From assembly GCF_001894985.1 (NCBI RefSeq), contig NZ_BCXG01000015.1, positions 1 through 64,000 on the forward strand: a stretch of DNA of 64,000 nt, written 5' to 3'. Source of the stretch: Rhodococcus tukisamuensis NBRC 100609 (GTDB lineage Bacteria; Actinomycetota; Actinomycetes; Mycobacteriales; Mycobacteriaceae). Shown here piece after piece: positions 15,674 to 24,538 of the stretch. The notes under the pieces are model-generated. The model saw only the letters and a list, made by a program, of their open reading frames with translations. It had not been told where the DNA came from and did not search any database. The translations under genes and the position numbers were made by a program. The stretch's first letter is position 1, and every line of letters begins with the position of its first letter.

Positions 15674-16804
15674 TCAGTGGCAGCCGACCGTCCACGGGTC
15701 GGTGCGCGTGGTGGACACCGCCGCCGACCACTCCGGCATGCCCGCGAATCGGGCGTCGAGCACCGCGGCGGCCTGCGCGCACCAGGGCTGTTCGCTCGCC
15801 CAGTGCGCCACGTCCACCAGCGCCGGGCCGCCCCCGCGCAGGTGTTCGTCGGCGGGGTGGTGACGCAGGTCCGCGGTGACGTAGGCGTCGACCCCGAGCG
15901 ACCTGGCGGCGCCGAGCATCGAGTCGCCGGAGCCGCCGCACACCGCGACGGTGCGGATCGGTGCGTCGGGGTCGCCGGCCGCCCGCACCCCCCACTCGGT
16001 GACGGGCAACGCCCGGTGCACCCGCTCGGCGAACTCGCGCAGCGTCTCGGGCTCGGGCAGCACGCCCACCCGCCCGATGCCCAGCGAGGACCCCAGGTCG
16101 GCGAGCTCGAACACGTCGAACGCCGGCTCCTCGTAGGGGTGCGCGGCCCGCAACGCCGCCAGCACCCGGCCGCGCAGCGACCGCCGGGCCACCACCTCGA
16201 CGCGGTCCTCCGCGACGTGTTCGAGGCGGCCCGCCTCGCCGAGGGTGGGGTTGGCGGCCGCGGACGGCAGGAACTGCCCGGTCCCGGCGACTGTCCAGCT
16301 GCAGTTCCGGTACTCCCCGATCTCGCCGGCGCCGGCCGCGAACAGCGCGTCGCGCACCGTCTCGGTGTCGGCCGCGGGCACCAGCACCACCCACTTGTCC
16401 AGCCGCTCGGACGGCGCCGGCTGCAGCGGGCCGGTCACCGTCAGGCCGAGCGCCGCGGCCAGCGCGTCGGAGACGCCGGGGTCGGCCCGGTCCGCGTTGG
16501 TGTGAGCGGTGTACAGCGCGCAGCCGGACCGGATCAGCCGGTGCAGCAGCGCCCCCTTGGGGGTGTGCGCGCCGACGGTGTCCACCCCGCGCAGCAGCAG
16601 CGGGTGGTGCACCAGCAGCAGCTGCGCGCCCCCGGCGATCGCCTCGTCCACCACCGCCGCGGTCGCGTCGACGGCGATCAGCACCCGCGTCACCTCGTCG
16701 GCGGGGTCCCCGCACACCAGGCCCACCGAGTCCCAGGACTCCGCCAGCGCCGGCGGGTAGGCCGCCTCGAGCACCGAGATCACCTCGGACAGAAGCACAC
16801 TCAT
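15674..16804 (-). CDS. NIF3-like / DUF34 dinuclear metal-binding protein (Rv2230c family)
   Basis: NIF3 proteins form toroidal hexamers with two metal sites; several are linked to GTP cyclohydrolase-like or metal-insertase roles. The 376 residues start [18 protein letters not shown] followed by [12 protein letters not shown], the family signature. Metal ligands appear in [19 protein letters not shown] and later [10 protein letters not shown] and [11 protein letters not shown]. The central PII-like insert (around residues 135-235, VVLVPAAD to [11 protein letters not shown]) shows it belongs to the long bacterial form. It sits 32 nt downstream of the cobC-like gene and is probably cotranscribed with it. 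Confidence 0.93.
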   Translation of the reverse strand: MSVLLSEVISVLEAAYPPALAESWDSVGLVCGDPADEVTRVLIAVDATAAVVDEAIAGGAQLLLVHHPLLLRGVDTVGAHTPKGALLHRLIRSGCALYTAHTNADRADPGVSDALAAALGLTVTGPLQPAPSERLDKWVVLVPAADTETVRDALFAAGAGEIGEYRNCSWTVAGTGQFLPSAAANPTLGEAGRLEHVAEDRVEVVARRSLRGRVLAALRAAHPYEEPAFDVFELADLGSSLGIGRVGVLPEPETLREFAERVHRALPVTEWGVRAAGDPDAPIRTVAVCGGSGDSMLGAARSLGVDAYVTADLRHHPADEHLRGGGPALVDVAHWASEQPWCAQAAAVLDARFAGMPEWSAAVSTTRTDPWTVGCH

Positions 16805-16835
16805 GCCAGAACCCCGTTCCTCTCGAGAAACACCG

Positions 16836-17873
16836 TCATCCCAGCACCTCCGCGAGCGCCGCCACCAGCCGCCGCGCCTGCGGGGCCGCGCGGACCGCGA
16901 CGCGCAGGTGGTCCGGGCCCAGCCCGGGGAAGGTCTCGCCGCGCCGGACCGCGACGCCCCGCTCCCGCAGACCCTGCCGGACCCGCTCGCCGTCCGGGAC
17001 GTGCAGCAGCAGGAAGGGCCCGCGGGCCGGTTCGTGCACCGAGATGCCAGCCCCGGCGAGCAGCGCCACCATCTCGGCGCGTTCGGCGTCGATCACGTCG
17101 GCCTCGCGCTGCGCCCACGCCACCGCCGCGGGCTCGCAGCAGGCCCGGATCGCCTCGACCTGCAGGCTGCCCAGCGGCCAGTGCGCGCGTCCGACCTGCA
17201 GCCGGGCCAGCAACTCCGGCGGGCCGAGGAGGTAGCCGCAGCGCAGTCCGGCCAGCGCGAAGGTCTTGGTGAGGCTGCGCAGCACCAGCACGTCCGGCAG
17301 CGACACTCCCGCCAACGACTCCGGCTCCCCGGGCACCGCGTCGCCGAAGGCCTCGTCCACCACCAGGATCCGGCCGGGACGGCGCAGCGCCAGCACGTCC
17401 GCGGCCGGGTGCAGCACCGAGGTCGGGTTGGTGGGGTTGCCCAGCACCACCAGGTCGGCGTCCGCCGGGACCGCGGCGTCGGCCAGCCGGTACGGCGGGG
17501 TGAGCCGCACCTGCGTCGTCGGCACCCCGGCCTGGCGCAGCGCCCACTCCGGCTCGGTGAACGAGGGATGCAGCACCGCCGCCAGCGAGGGCGTCAGCCG
17601 CGGCAGCATCGCGAAGCCCTCGGCGCCGCCGGAGAGCAGCAGTACCTCCTCGCGACGGCGGCCGTGCCGGGCCGCGACCTGGTCCCGGGCCGCGTCGTCA
17701 TCGGCGGCGGACGGGTACCGGCCGAGGGTCGTCAGGGCCCCCGCCAGTCGGTCGCGCAGCCACTGCGGCGGGCCGTCGCCGCGGACGTTCACGGCGAAGT
17801 CGAGCAGTCCGGGCTCGGCGTCGACGTCGCCGTGATGGCGGAGGTCGGTCAGGTCGGCGGGGCGGGTGTGCAC
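16836..17873 (-). CDS. cobC: CobC-like pyridoxal-phosphate aminotransferase / threonine-phosphate decarboxylase
   Basis: Class I/II aminotransferase fold; in cobalamin synthesis the enzyme supplies the aminopropanol arm. The 345 residues include [11 protein letters not shown] for cofactor phosphate binding, [18 protein letters not shown], and the PLP lysine in [16 protein letters not shown]. tuberculosis Rv2231c, annotated cobC, is at the equivalent place. Activity cannot be settled by motif: a histidinol-phosphate aminotransferase paralogue is the alternative, but the context with the alpha-ribazole phosphatase fusion and CobD supports cobalamin. It is divergent from the HAD gene with 55 bp between them. 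Confidence 0.85.
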   Translation of the reverse strand: MHTRPADLTDLRHHGDVDAEPGLLDFAVNVRGDGPPQWLRDRLAGALTTLGRYPSAADDDAARDQVAARHGRRREEVLLLSGGAEGFAMLPRLTPSLAAVLHPSFTEPEWALRQAGVPTTQVRLTPPYRLADAAVPADADLVVLGNPTNPTSVLHPAADVLALRRPGRILVVDEAFGDAVPGEPESLAGVSLPDVLVLRSLTKTFALAGLRCGYLLGPPELLARLQVGRAHWPLGSLQVEAIRACCEPAAVAWAQREADVIDAERAEMVALLAGAGISVHEPARGPFLLLHVPDGERVRQGLRERGVAVRRGETFPGLGPDHLRVAVRAAPQARRLVAALAEVLG

Positions 17874-17928
17874 GAGGTGAGCTTATGGCGGCGGCCGGCC
17901 GCGTCCGGCTGCCGGGCAGGATGGAGGG

Positions 17929-18612
17929 GTGAGCACCAGCCCTTCCACCGCCACGGTGACCCTGTTCGACCTCGACGGCACCCTGACCGACTCCGCACCC
18001 GGCATCGTCGCCGGCTTCCGGCACGCGCTGGCCGTGGTCGGCGCCGAGGCACCCGACGGCGACCTGGAGGAACTGATCGTCGGCCCGCCGATGGCGGACA
18101 CGCTGCGCACCCTCGGCCTTGACGAGCCGACCGTGGCGACCGCCCTGGCCGCGTACTTCGCCCGGTACGACGAGATCGGCTGGGCCGAGAACGCGGTGTT
18201 CGACGGCATCGGGGACCTGCTCGACGCAGTCGGTCGGGACGGCGCGCGCCTGGCCGTCGCCACCTCGAAGTCGGAGCGGTTCGCCCGCCGGATCCTCGAG
18301 CACTTCGGGCTCGCGCACCACTTCGAGGTGATCGCCGGGGCCAGCGCCGACGGCACCCGGCGCGCCAAGGTCGACGTGATCGAGCACGCGCTGCGCGGGC
18401 TCGGCCTCGCTCCCACGGCCGCCGCCGACGGCGGGACGGCCGGGGTGGTGATGGTCGGCGACCGCGAGCACGACGTGCACGGCGCCGCGCACTGGGGCAT
18501 CCCCACCGTCTTCGTGGGCTGGGGATACGGCTCCGCCGAGGAGGCCGCCGGCGCCCGCTGGAGCGCGGCCACCGTCGCGCAACTCGGAAGGATTCTCGAT
18601 GTCACACCCTGA
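17929..18612 (+). CDS. HAD-superfamily phosphatase (Rv2232/PtkA-like)
   Basis: Motif I is FDLDGTLTD (about residues 12-20), motif II TSKS, motif III the Lys in RRAKVDV, and motif IV GDREHD; a small helical cap lies between I and II. That gives a phosphoglycolate phosphatase-like HAD of 227 aa. In M. tuberculosis the gene upstream of ptpA encodes PtkA, an HAD-fold protein reported as a tyrosine kinase that phosphorylates PtpA; whether this protein shares that activity is inference. GTG 17929 has an SD (GGAGG) close by. The ptpA start lies inside its end (14-nt overlap), so they are one operon. Confidence 0.88.
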   Translation: MSTSPSTATVTLFDLDGTLTDSAPGIVAGFRHALAVVGAEAPDGDLEELIVGPPMADTLRTLGLDEPTVATALAAYFARYDEIGWAENAVFDGIGDLLDAVGRDGARLAVATSKSERFARRILEHFGLAHHFEVIAGASADGTRRAKVDVIEHALRGLGLAPTAAADGGTAGVVMVGDREHDVHGAAHWGIPTVFVGWGYGSAEEAAGARWSAATVAQLGRILDVTP

Positions 18613-19078
18613 CGCCGCCCCGCTGCACATCACCTTCGTCTGCACCGGGAACATCTGCCGGTCCCCGATGGCCGAGAAGATCCTGCTCGGCCGCCTCGCC
18701 GCGGAGGGCCTCGGCGCACGGGTCCGGGTGACGAGCGCCGGCACCGAGGACTGGCACGTCGGCAGGGAGGCCGACGAGCGCACCAACCGGGTGCTGGTCG
18801 GCCACGGCTACCCGACCGGCCACAGCGCCGCGCACCTCGGCGCGGACCACCTGGGCGCCGACCTGGTGGTCGCGCTGGACACCGGACACGACCGCGCGCT
18901 GGCCCAGCTCGGCGTGCCCACCGAGCGCCGTCGCCTGCTGCGCAGCTTCGACCCGGACGCGGACGGCGACTCCGTGCCCGACCCGTACTACGGCGACTTC
19001 ACGGGCTTCGAACTGGTGCGTGAACAGATCGAGGCCGCCCTGCCCGGCCTGCTGGACTGGGTGCGCGCCCAGCCCTGA
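18599..19078 (+). CDS. ptpA: Low-molecular-weight protein tyrosine phosphatase
   Basis: The P-loop FVCTGNICRSPMAE (residues about 13-26, catalytic Cys, Arg) is at the N-terminus and the general acid Asp is in DPYYGD near residue 125, which defines LMW-PTPs. Length is 159 aa, normal. In M. tuberculosis PtpA is secreted into the macrophage; no signal peptide is present here, nor in Rv2234. The ATG at 18599 overlaps the HAD gene by 14 nt, as expected for a co-translated kinase/phosphatase-type pair. Confidence 0.95.
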   Translation: MSHPDAAPLHITFVCTGNICRSPMAEKILLGRLAAEGLGARVRVTSAGTEDWHVGREADERTNRVLVGHGYPTGHSAAHLGADHLGADLVVALDTGHDRALAQLGVPTERRRLLRSFDPDADGDSVPDPYYGDFTGFELVREQIEAALPGLLDWVRAQP

Positions 19079-19128
19079 CCGCGGCACCGGCCGGTCGGGC
19101 CGCGGCCGTCAACGGCTACCGTGGAGAC

Positions 19129-20100
19129 GTGCAAAGGTTGAAGTTTCTGCTGCGTCCGGGCTGGTTGGTACTGGCAGTGATCGTCGCCGGCTTCGCCTAC
19201 ATGTGCTTCACCGTGCTGGCGCCGTGGCAGCTGGGGAAGAACACCAGCACCGAGCACCGCAACCAGCTGATCGAGCAGTCGGTGTCCGCGGACCCGGTGC
19301 CCGTCGAGTCGATACTGCCGACGTCCGGCCCCCTCGCCGACGACGACGAGTGGCGCCAGGTCACCGCCAGCGGCAGGTACCTGCCCGACACCGACGTGCT
19401 GATCCGGCTGCGGTCGGTCGAGGCGGCCCCGGCCTACGAGGTGCTCACCGCCTTCGAGCTGACCGACGGCCGCGTCGTGCTGGTCAACCGCGGCTACGAG
19501 CGACCGATCGAGGGCACCCGCGCGCCGCAGATCGAGCCCGCCCCGACCGGACCGGTCACCATCACCGCCCGCACCCGCCAGTCCGAGGGCACCGTGCCCG
19601 GCAAGGACCCGCTCGTCGAGGACGGCCTGCGTCAGGTCTACTTCATCGACGCGCCGCAGATCGGTACGACGCTGGGCCTGGCCCCGGCGGACCTGTACCT
19701 GCAGCTGGCCGGCGATCAGCCCGGCTCGCTGAACCCGATCCCGCTGCCGCAGCTCGACGCCGGGCCGTACCTCTCCTACGGGCTGCAGTGGCTGGCGTTC
19801 GGCATCATGGCCCCGCTCGGCCTGCTCTACTTCGCGCGCGCCGAGATCAAGGAACGCCGACGGTCCAAGGCGCGGTCGGCCGCCGGGACCAGCGAGCCCG
19901 CCGAGGCTCCTGCCGTTCCCACTGTTCCCGAGGCAACCGACGCACCGGCCGCCCCCGCGGCGACGGTCACCGACGAGGCCGCGGCCCCCGACGACTTCGT
20001 GTTGCCGCGCCGACGGTTCGGCCGGTCACAGCCCGCCGAGCCGACGACGCTGACCGCGACGGAAGCGAAGCTCGCCGACCGCTACGGCAAGAGCCGCTGA
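19129..20100 (+). CDS. SURF1-family cytochrome oxidase assembly protein
   Basis: SURF1 helps insert heme into cytochrome c oxidase. The 323-aa protein has the standard hairpin: TM1 near residues 10-30 (LRPGWLVLAVIVAGF, ending near APWQLGKN), a periplasmic domain with VLTAFELTDGRVVLVNRGY, and TM2 near 218-236 (YLSYGLQWLAFGIMAP, LLYFARAE). A long Ala/Pro/Thr-rich cytosolic tail follows. It corresponds to Rv2235. GTG 19129 has GGAG 4 nt upstream, and TACCGT (19117-19122) could be a -10 box for a nearly leaderless transcript. Its 3' end overlaps convergent cobD by 75 bp. Confidence 0.92.
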   Translation: MQRLKFLLRPGWLVLAVIVAGFAYMCFTVLAPWQLGKNTSTEHRNQLIEQSVSADPVPVESILPTSGPLADDDEWRQVTASGRYLPDTDVLIRLRSVEAAPAYEVLTAFELTDGRVVLVNRGYERPIEGTRAPQIEPAPTGPVTITARTRQSEGTVPGKDPLVEDGLRQVYFIDAPQIGTTLGLAPADLYLQLAGDQPGSLNPIPLPQLDAGPYLSYGLQWLAFGIMAPLGLLYFARAEIKERRRSKARSAAGTSEPAEAPAVPTVPEATDAPAAPAATVTDEAAAPDDFVLPRRRFGRSQPAEPTTLTATEAKLADRYGKSR

Positions 20101-21042
20101 GCCGAGGGCGGCGCCCAGCTGCACCGCCGCGGACAGCCGCGCGGCCCGGCGCACGTCGGCGATCGCCGGGGCCGGTCCGTCTCCGAGCGTCGGGCGCTGC
20201 TCGACGCCGTGCGGGTACTCGGTGCGCCCCCCGAGGCGCACCCCCAGCGCCCCGGCCATCGATGCCTCCGCGACGCCCGCGTTGGGGCTCGGGTGTGAGC
20301 GCGCGTCGCGTCGCCAGGCCCGCACCGCGTCCTCCGGCGCCCCGCCGACCACCGGTGCGGCCAGCACCGCCAGCACCCCGGTGACCCGGGCCGGCGGCAG
20401 GTTCACCACGTCGTCGAGCCGGGCCGCGGCCCACCCGAACCGCAGGTAGCGCGACGAGCGGTACCCGATCATCGCGTCGAGGGTGTTGACGGCGCGGTAC
20501 CCGAGCACGCCGGGAACGCCCGCGACGGCCGCCCACCAGAGCGGGCCGACGGTGGCGTCGGAGGTGTTCTCCGCCACGGACTCGACCGTTGCCCGGGTGA
20601 CCCCGGCCGCGTCGAGGGAGTCGGGGTCGCGCCCGCACAGCGACGGCACCAGCAGGCGGGCAGCGCCGAGGTCGCCGTCCTCGAGCCGGGTCGCCATGTC
20701 GGCGCCCACCCGGGTCAGCGAGGTCCCGCCGAGCGCGGTCCAGGTGGCGGCGGCGGTCACCGCGGTCTCCCCCAGCCAGCCGAGCCGACCGGCCGCCCGC
20801 GCGGACACCGCCCCCGCCGCGACCACTGCGCCGGCCAGCACCGCGGTGTGCGCGACTCCCGCCGGCCGGTGGTCGCGGTAGCTGCGGGTCTCGAGCCAGG
20901 CCGCGGCCCTGCCGAACCCGGCCACCGGGTGCCAGCGCACGGGGTCCGCGAAGGCCACGTCCGCCGCGTACCCGAGCAGAATTCCGGCCGCTCTCGCCGT
21001 TCCACGGCCGCTCAACTTCACGAGGACTAGTTGTATCAACAC
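20026..21042 (-). CDS. cobD: Adenosylcobinamide-phosphate synthase (CobD/CbiB)
   Basis: CobD/CbiB is a membrane enzyme that joins (R)-1-amino-2-propanol or its phosphate to adenosylcobyric acid. The 338 residues show the family opening (AGILLGYAADVAFADP then RWHPVAGFGR), several membrane helices, the conserved VESVAENTSDATVGPLWWA segment, and the RSHPSPNAGVAEASMAGALGVRLGG block. It corresponds to Rv2236c. The start at 21042 may be slightly too far upstream. The C-terminal 25 codons overlap the SURF1 3' end on the other strand. Confidence 0.93.
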   Translation of the reverse strand: MLIQLVLVKLSGRGTARAAGILLGYAADVAFADPVRWHPVAGFGRAAAWLETRSYRDHRPAGVAHTAVLAGAVVAAGAVSARAAGRLGWLGETAVTAAATWTALGGTSLTRVGADMATRLEDGDLGAARLLVPSLCGRDPDSLDAAGVTRATVESVAENTSDATVGPLWWAAVAGVPGVLGYRAVNTLDAMIGYRSSRYLRFGWAAARLDDVVNLPPARVTGVLAVLAAPVVGGAPEDAVRAWRRDARSHPSPNAGVAEASMAGALGVRLGGRTEYPHGVEQRPTLGDGPAPAIADVRRAARLSAAVQLGAALGSAALAVAVGELRFRRGQRRRLGGL

Positions 21043-21069
21043 CGGTCGGGGCGACCTGCGCGGGACCGT

Positions 21070-21540
21070 CTAGACCGGCAGGTCCTTCACCCGCCGGGCC
21101 GGGTTCCCCGCGTAGAGGCCGTTCGGCGCGCAGTCCTTGGTGACCACGGCGCCGGCGCCGACGATGCAACCGGTGCCGACAGTCACGCCGGGCAGCACCA
21201 GCGCGCCGGCCCCGATCCAGGCGCCGTCCTCGACGACGATCGGCAGGTGGTAGACGCGGCCGCCGCGACCGTCGGGCGGTCCGACCTCGTGGGTGCTGGT
21301 GATGAATCGGGCACCGTGTCCCACCGCGACCTGCCGGCCCAGCGTGATCGGCGCGGTGCAGTCGAAGAGCACGCCCCGGTTGACGAAGGTGCCCAGGCCC
21401 ATCCGAATGTCCTTGCCGCCGAAGTGACATCCGGCGTAGATCCCCGCACCCCAGACCCGTGCTCCCCCGATCAGCAGCAGCACGATGCGCAGCCACACAG
21501 GGACGAGGCGCCAGGACTGGACGATGTTGATGAGCCGCAC
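21070..21540 (-). CDS. Left-handed beta-helix (hexapeptide) acyltransferase
   Basis: The 156-aa protein has an N-terminal hydrophobic stretch (VWLRIVLLLIGGARVWG) followed by hexapeptide repeats through FVNRGVLFDCTAPITLG, VAVGHGARFITSTHE (the catalytic-His loop) and IVVEDGAWIGAGALVLPGV up to VTVGTGCIVGAGAVVTKD. The ending NGLYAGNPARRVKDLPV is typical of the maltose/galactoside O-acetyltransferase (WbbJ-like) group. The substrate is probably a cell-surface sugar or lipid. It lies 28 nt downstream of nothing on its strand except the transglutaminase-like gene 20 nt upstream, so the two may be cotranscribed. Confidence 0.85.
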   Translation of the reverse strand: MRLINIVQSWRLVPVWLRIVLLLIGGARVWGAGIYAGCHFGGKDIRMGLGTFVNRGVLFDCTAPITLGRQVAVGHGARFITSTHEVGPPDGRGGRVYHLPIVVEDGAWIGAGALVLPGVTVGTGCIVGAGAVVTKDCAPNGLYAGNPARRVKDLPV

Positions 21541-21560
21541 GAGCAGTGAGGATAGCCCCG

Positions 21561-22283
21561 TCAGGCCGCGCCCCTTCGGCCGAACACCGGTTCCAGAACC
21601 GTCCGAACCGGCCAGTTCAGGGTCTGCCCGTACCGGGCGAACAGCTCGTCACGCGAGTCGAACTCGCCGAGCGTGGCGGCGACGTACCCCGAAAGGTCCA
21701 GGCAGCCGGGCGAACTCGTCGGCCTCCAGCTGACCGGGCTGCGGGCGACGGCGTCGAAGAGCGTCTCCTCCCCGCTGTTGGTGAACTGCTGCGGCGCGGC
21801 GCAGGTCGCGTTCGGGAAGGCCTGCGAGACGTCGATCCACTCGCCGTCGACCTCGAAGCTCGGCCAGGCCAGCAGGACCCGGTCGGGCACCAGCGCCCGG
21901 AGCCGGCGAAAACGCGGGTACCAGAACTCCCCGCGCAGCACGAGGCCCTCGACCTTGGTGGCGATTCCGCGGCGCCGGGCCAGCGCCTCGACCACCGCCA
22001 GCCGCTGGCTGCACGACCCCCGGCCCCGGGTCAGGGTCACGAACGCCGGCTGCGTGTCGTCGAGCGCGTACACGGCACGCACCCGCTGCCCCGCGAAGCG
22101 GTGTGCGGCCCGCAGGAATTCGACGCTCGCCCCGTCCGCGGGAAGGTCGACCGCCGAACTCGCCGCGTCGAACACCGGGTCGTGCCAGTCGAGGATTCGG
22201 GTCGCCGCGGAGCCCCCGGCGGCCGCCGCGCCCGAGGGCCGCAACTCCCGGCCCCGCCACGTGGTGACCAGCGCACATGTCAT
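21561..22283 (-). CDS. Transglutaminase-like protein with a possibly incomplete catalytic triad
   Basis: The middle of the 240-aa protein reads as a transglutaminase/papain-like core: GRGSCSQRLAVVEALARRRG with the nucleophile Cys (about residue 90), then GIATKVEGLVLRGEFWYPRF, and AWPSFEVDGEWIDVSQAF where the Asp would be the third triad member. In typical members a His precedes the aromatic of HxW/HaWvE; here the equivalent segment is LLAWPSFEVDG with no His. It may be inactive or use another residue. No signal peptide is seen. Its start faces the divergent GT87 gene with about 120 bp between. Confidence 0.7.
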   Translation of the reverse strand: MTCALVTTWRGRELRPSGAAAAGGSAATRILDWHDPVFDAASSAVDLPADGASVEFLRAAHRFAGQRVRAVYALDDTQPAFVTLTRGRGSCSQRLAVVEALARRRGIATKVEGLVLRGEFWYPRFRRLRALVPDRVLLAWPSFEVDGEWIDVSQAFPNATCAAPQQFTNSGEETLFDAVARSPVSWRPTSSPGCLDLSGYVAATLGEFDSRDELFARYGQTLNWPVRTVLEPVFGRRGAA

Positions 22284-22403
22284 CGGATCAGGCTAGCCGA
22301 CCGGCCGCGCCCGATTTCGTGTCACACGGCCTGGTCGTTACTTTGGATTGGCATCGTCTTGCAGAGGGGCTGAGGCGAGGTCCGGGGGGAGGGACTGTTC
22401 ATC

Positions 22404-23741
22404 ATGCGTGGGGGCACCAGAGATCTGCCGGCACCGGACTCCGATGCCACCGGCACCCGAGGTGATCGGCGGCTGGCCGCACGATGGCCCGCACTGGCCG
22501 GGATGGCCCTCGCCGCGATCGCGACGACGGTGCTGCTGGTCGCCACCGTCGACCCGTGGCTGCCCAACACGGGACTGTTCATGGGTGGCATGGACCTCGA
22601 CGTGTACCGGAACGGCGCCCGCCACGTCCTGGCGGGACTGCCGCTCTACACCGAGCCGGTGATCCACGGCCTGCTCTACACGTACACGCCGTTCTCGACG
22701 CTGATGTTCGTCCCGGTCGACCTGCTGCCGGACGAGGCCGGCCAGTACATCTGGATGGGGTTCAACCTCGTCGTGCTCGTGGCCGTCGTCACGCTGTGCT
22801 GGCGGATCCTCGGCTACCGCATCACCGGCCGGGTCGTCGGCGTCTCGGCGTTGCTCTCCCTCGCGTGCGTGTTTCTCGAGCCGGTGCGCACCACGCTGTT
22901 CTTCGGCCAGATCAACCTGGTGCTGATGCTGCTGGTGTTGTGGGACACCTCGCGGGGCGAGACGAGTCGGCTGCGGGGCGTCGGCGTCGGCATCGCGGCG
23001 GGCATCAAGCTGACGCCGGCGTACTTCGTCCTCTACTACCTCGCGCTGCGGCAGTGGCGCGCCGCCGCGGTCTCCACCATCACGATCCTCACGACCATCG
23101 CGGTGAGCTGGGCTGTGCTGCCGAAGGATTCGCAGCACTACTGGACCGCGACGTTCTTCGATTCCACCCGCATCGCCGACGAGGCGCACGCCGCGAACCA
23201 GTCGCTGCGCGGGGCACTCACCCGGATCATCGGCGACCCCGCACCCACGTGGCTGTGGTTGCTGCTCGCGGCAGCCGTCGTCGCCGTGAGCATGTGGGTG
23301 GTGGCCCGACTCCACCGCCGCGGGGAGGCCCTGCTCGCGGTCACCGTCGCCGGCTTCACCGCCGCGGTGGTCTCCCCGTTCTCGTGGAGCCACCACTGGG
23401 TGTGGTTCGTCCCGCTGCTCGTCTGGACGGTGCACCGCGCCCTGACGAACACGTGGTGGTGGCTGGGGTTGGTCGCGCTCTTCGGCGTCGCCGGATCGTG
23501 GGCCTACCACTTTCCCGACCGGTTGGTCGTCGGGCTGTACCTGTTCCCCGCCAGCTGGATTCCCTGGGACGTGCTGGTGAACCTCTACGTCGTGGCCTAC
23601 GCGGTCGTCCTGGTCGGCGCGGCCGTCATCGCCGTCCGGCCGCCCCCCGATCGCCCGCGGCCGCTCACCCTGACGGAAGGCTCGCAGCCACCCATCGGGC
23701 TCTCCGTTCCCGAACCGGACGCCGCGACACCCGTCCGGTGA
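22404..23741 (+). CDS. GT87-family polyprenol-phosphate-mannose-dependent mannosyltransferase
   Basis: Membrane GT-C glycosyltransferases of this family (PimE, Rv1159, DUF2029) add mannose to phosphatidyl-inositol mannosides or arabinomannan in the periplasm, using polyprenyl-phosphomannose. The 445-aa protein has about ten helices. The catalytic-type Asp sits in the first extracytoplasmic loop, GGMDLDVYRNGARHVLAG (PimE uses an equivalent Asp). FFGQINLVLMLLVLWD, AAGIKLTPAYFVLYYL and SPFSWSHHWVWF are family landmarks. ATG 22404 has a GGGGGAGG-type SD. The Pro-rich C-terminal tail of about 40 residues is poorly conserved. The acceptor is unknown. Confidence 0.88.
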   Translation: MRGGTRDLPAPDSDATGTRGDRRLAARWPALAGMALAAIATTVLLVATVDPWLPNTGLFMGGMDLDVYRNGARHVLAGLPLYTEPVIHGLLYTYTPFSTLMFVPVDLLPDEAGQYIWMGFNLVVLVAVVTLCWRILGYRITGRVVGVSALLSLACVFLEPVRTTLFFGQINLVLMLLVLWDTSRGETSRLRGVGVGIAAGIKLTPAYFVLYYLALRQWRAAAVSTITILTTIAVSWAVLPKDSQHYWTATFFDSTRIADEAHAANQSLRGALTRIIGDPAPTWLWLLLAAAVVAVSMWVVARLHRRGEALLAVTVAGFTAAVVSPFSWSHHWVWFVPLLVWTVHRALTNTWWWLGLVALFGVAGSWAYHFPDRLVVGLYLFPASWIPWDVLVNLYVVAYAVVLVGAAVIAVRPPPDRPRPLTLTEGSQPPIGLSVPEPDAATPVR

Positions 23742-23830
23742 GCCGTCGGGCGCGCCCGGCGCGGGCGCAGGTACCGCGAATCGGGCCGACGAGGTGGCAG
23801 TATCCCCGGAATCGGGAGGCAGCGAATGGA

Positions 23831-24166
23831 GTGTCGGTGGTGGTGACGGCAACAACCGTGAAGACCGCACGTAAGCGTTTGAAGGACCTGGTCCGGCGGG
23901 TGAACGACGACACCGTCGCCGTCGAGATCGCCGGCAAGAACGCCAACGCCGTCCTGATCTCCGCGGCCCGTTACAGGACGCTGCAGGAGGCGACCTTCCT
24001 GCTCCGCTCCCCCGAACTGATGGACAGCCTGCGCCGCAGGGCGGCCGCCGAGTCGCTCCGCGAGTCCACTCCGACGCTCGCCGTCGACCCGGCGACGCGG
24101 CCGAGGAAGTCGAAGAAGGCCGGCAAGAAGAGAAAGCGGAAGTTGCGTGCGGCGAAGCACCGGTGA
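23831..24166 (+). CDS. Phd/YefM-type antitoxin-like protein with a basic tail
   Basis: YefM antitoxins repress their own operon and bind a ribosome-dependent RNase toxin. The N-terminal 75 residues match the pattern: TATTVKTARKRLKDLVRRVNDDT, VAVEIAGKNANAVLISAARYRTLQEA, TFLLRSPELMDSLRR. The C-terminal 25 residues are nearly all Lys/Arg (RPRKSKKAGKKRKRKLRAAK), unlike ordinary YefM. No YoeB-like toxin gene is next to it; the neighbours are the GT87 gene upstream and the convergent ArsR gene. It may be an orphan antitoxin or a DNA/RNA-binding domesticated derivative. GTG 23831 is the first plausible start; other GTGs follow within 12 nt. Confidence 0.75.
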   Translation: MSVVVTATTVKTARKRLKDLVRRVNDDTVAVEIAGKNANAVLISAARYRTLQEATFLLRSPELMDSLRRRAAAESLRESTPTLAVDPATRPRKSKKAGKKRKRKLRAAKHR

Positions 24167-24217
24167 CCCGCACGCCGCCCGAGGTGATCTGCGGTAGGGC
24201 GACCGGTTCGCCCCGGG

Positions 24218-24538
24218 TCACGCACCGCCGAGATCGTGCAGCAGGTCGACGGCCGCGCGGGCGTACTCGCCGATCCAGCGGTCGTGGATGCGTTTGATCG
24301 GCAGCGGCGCGAGAGCGAGCCGACGCTCGCGTCCGACCTTGCGGCCGGTGACCAGCGCCGCCCGCTCGAGCACGCGCAGGTGCTGGAGCACCGTCGTGCG
24401 GTCGAGCTCGGGAAAGTGCGCGCAGAGTTCGCCCGTCGTACAGGAACCACCCTTGAGCACGTCGAGCATCCGTCGCCGAGTGCCGGACGCCAGCGCCTTG
24501 AACACCCGGTCGTCGTCCTCACCCTCACCACTATTCAT
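24218..24538 (-). CDS. ArsR-family transcriptional regulator
   Basis: The 106 residues form a compact winged helix: VFKALASGTRRRMLDVLKGG, then CTTGELCAHF (helix 2), LDRTTVLQHLRVLERAALV as recognition helix, and the wing GRKVGRERRLAL. No metal-binding CxCxxC is present, so it is the type often paired with SRPBCC/AHSA1 proteins. It is divergently paired with exactly such a gene, with 16 bp between the start codons, and both lie inside a 28-bp palindrome that is presumably its own operator. Confidence 0.92.
   Translation of the reverse strand: MNSGEGEDDDRVFKALASGTRRRMLDVLKGGSCTTGELCAHFPELDRTTVLQHLRVLERAALVTGRKVGRERRLALAPLPIKRIHDRWIGEYARAAVDLLHDLGGA

Noticed and set aside
16836-21042. Cobalamin riboswitch before the cobC-like or cobD genes
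   Set aside because: The intergenic spaces are too short and no adenosylcobalamin-box (GCCACTG-type) is visible.
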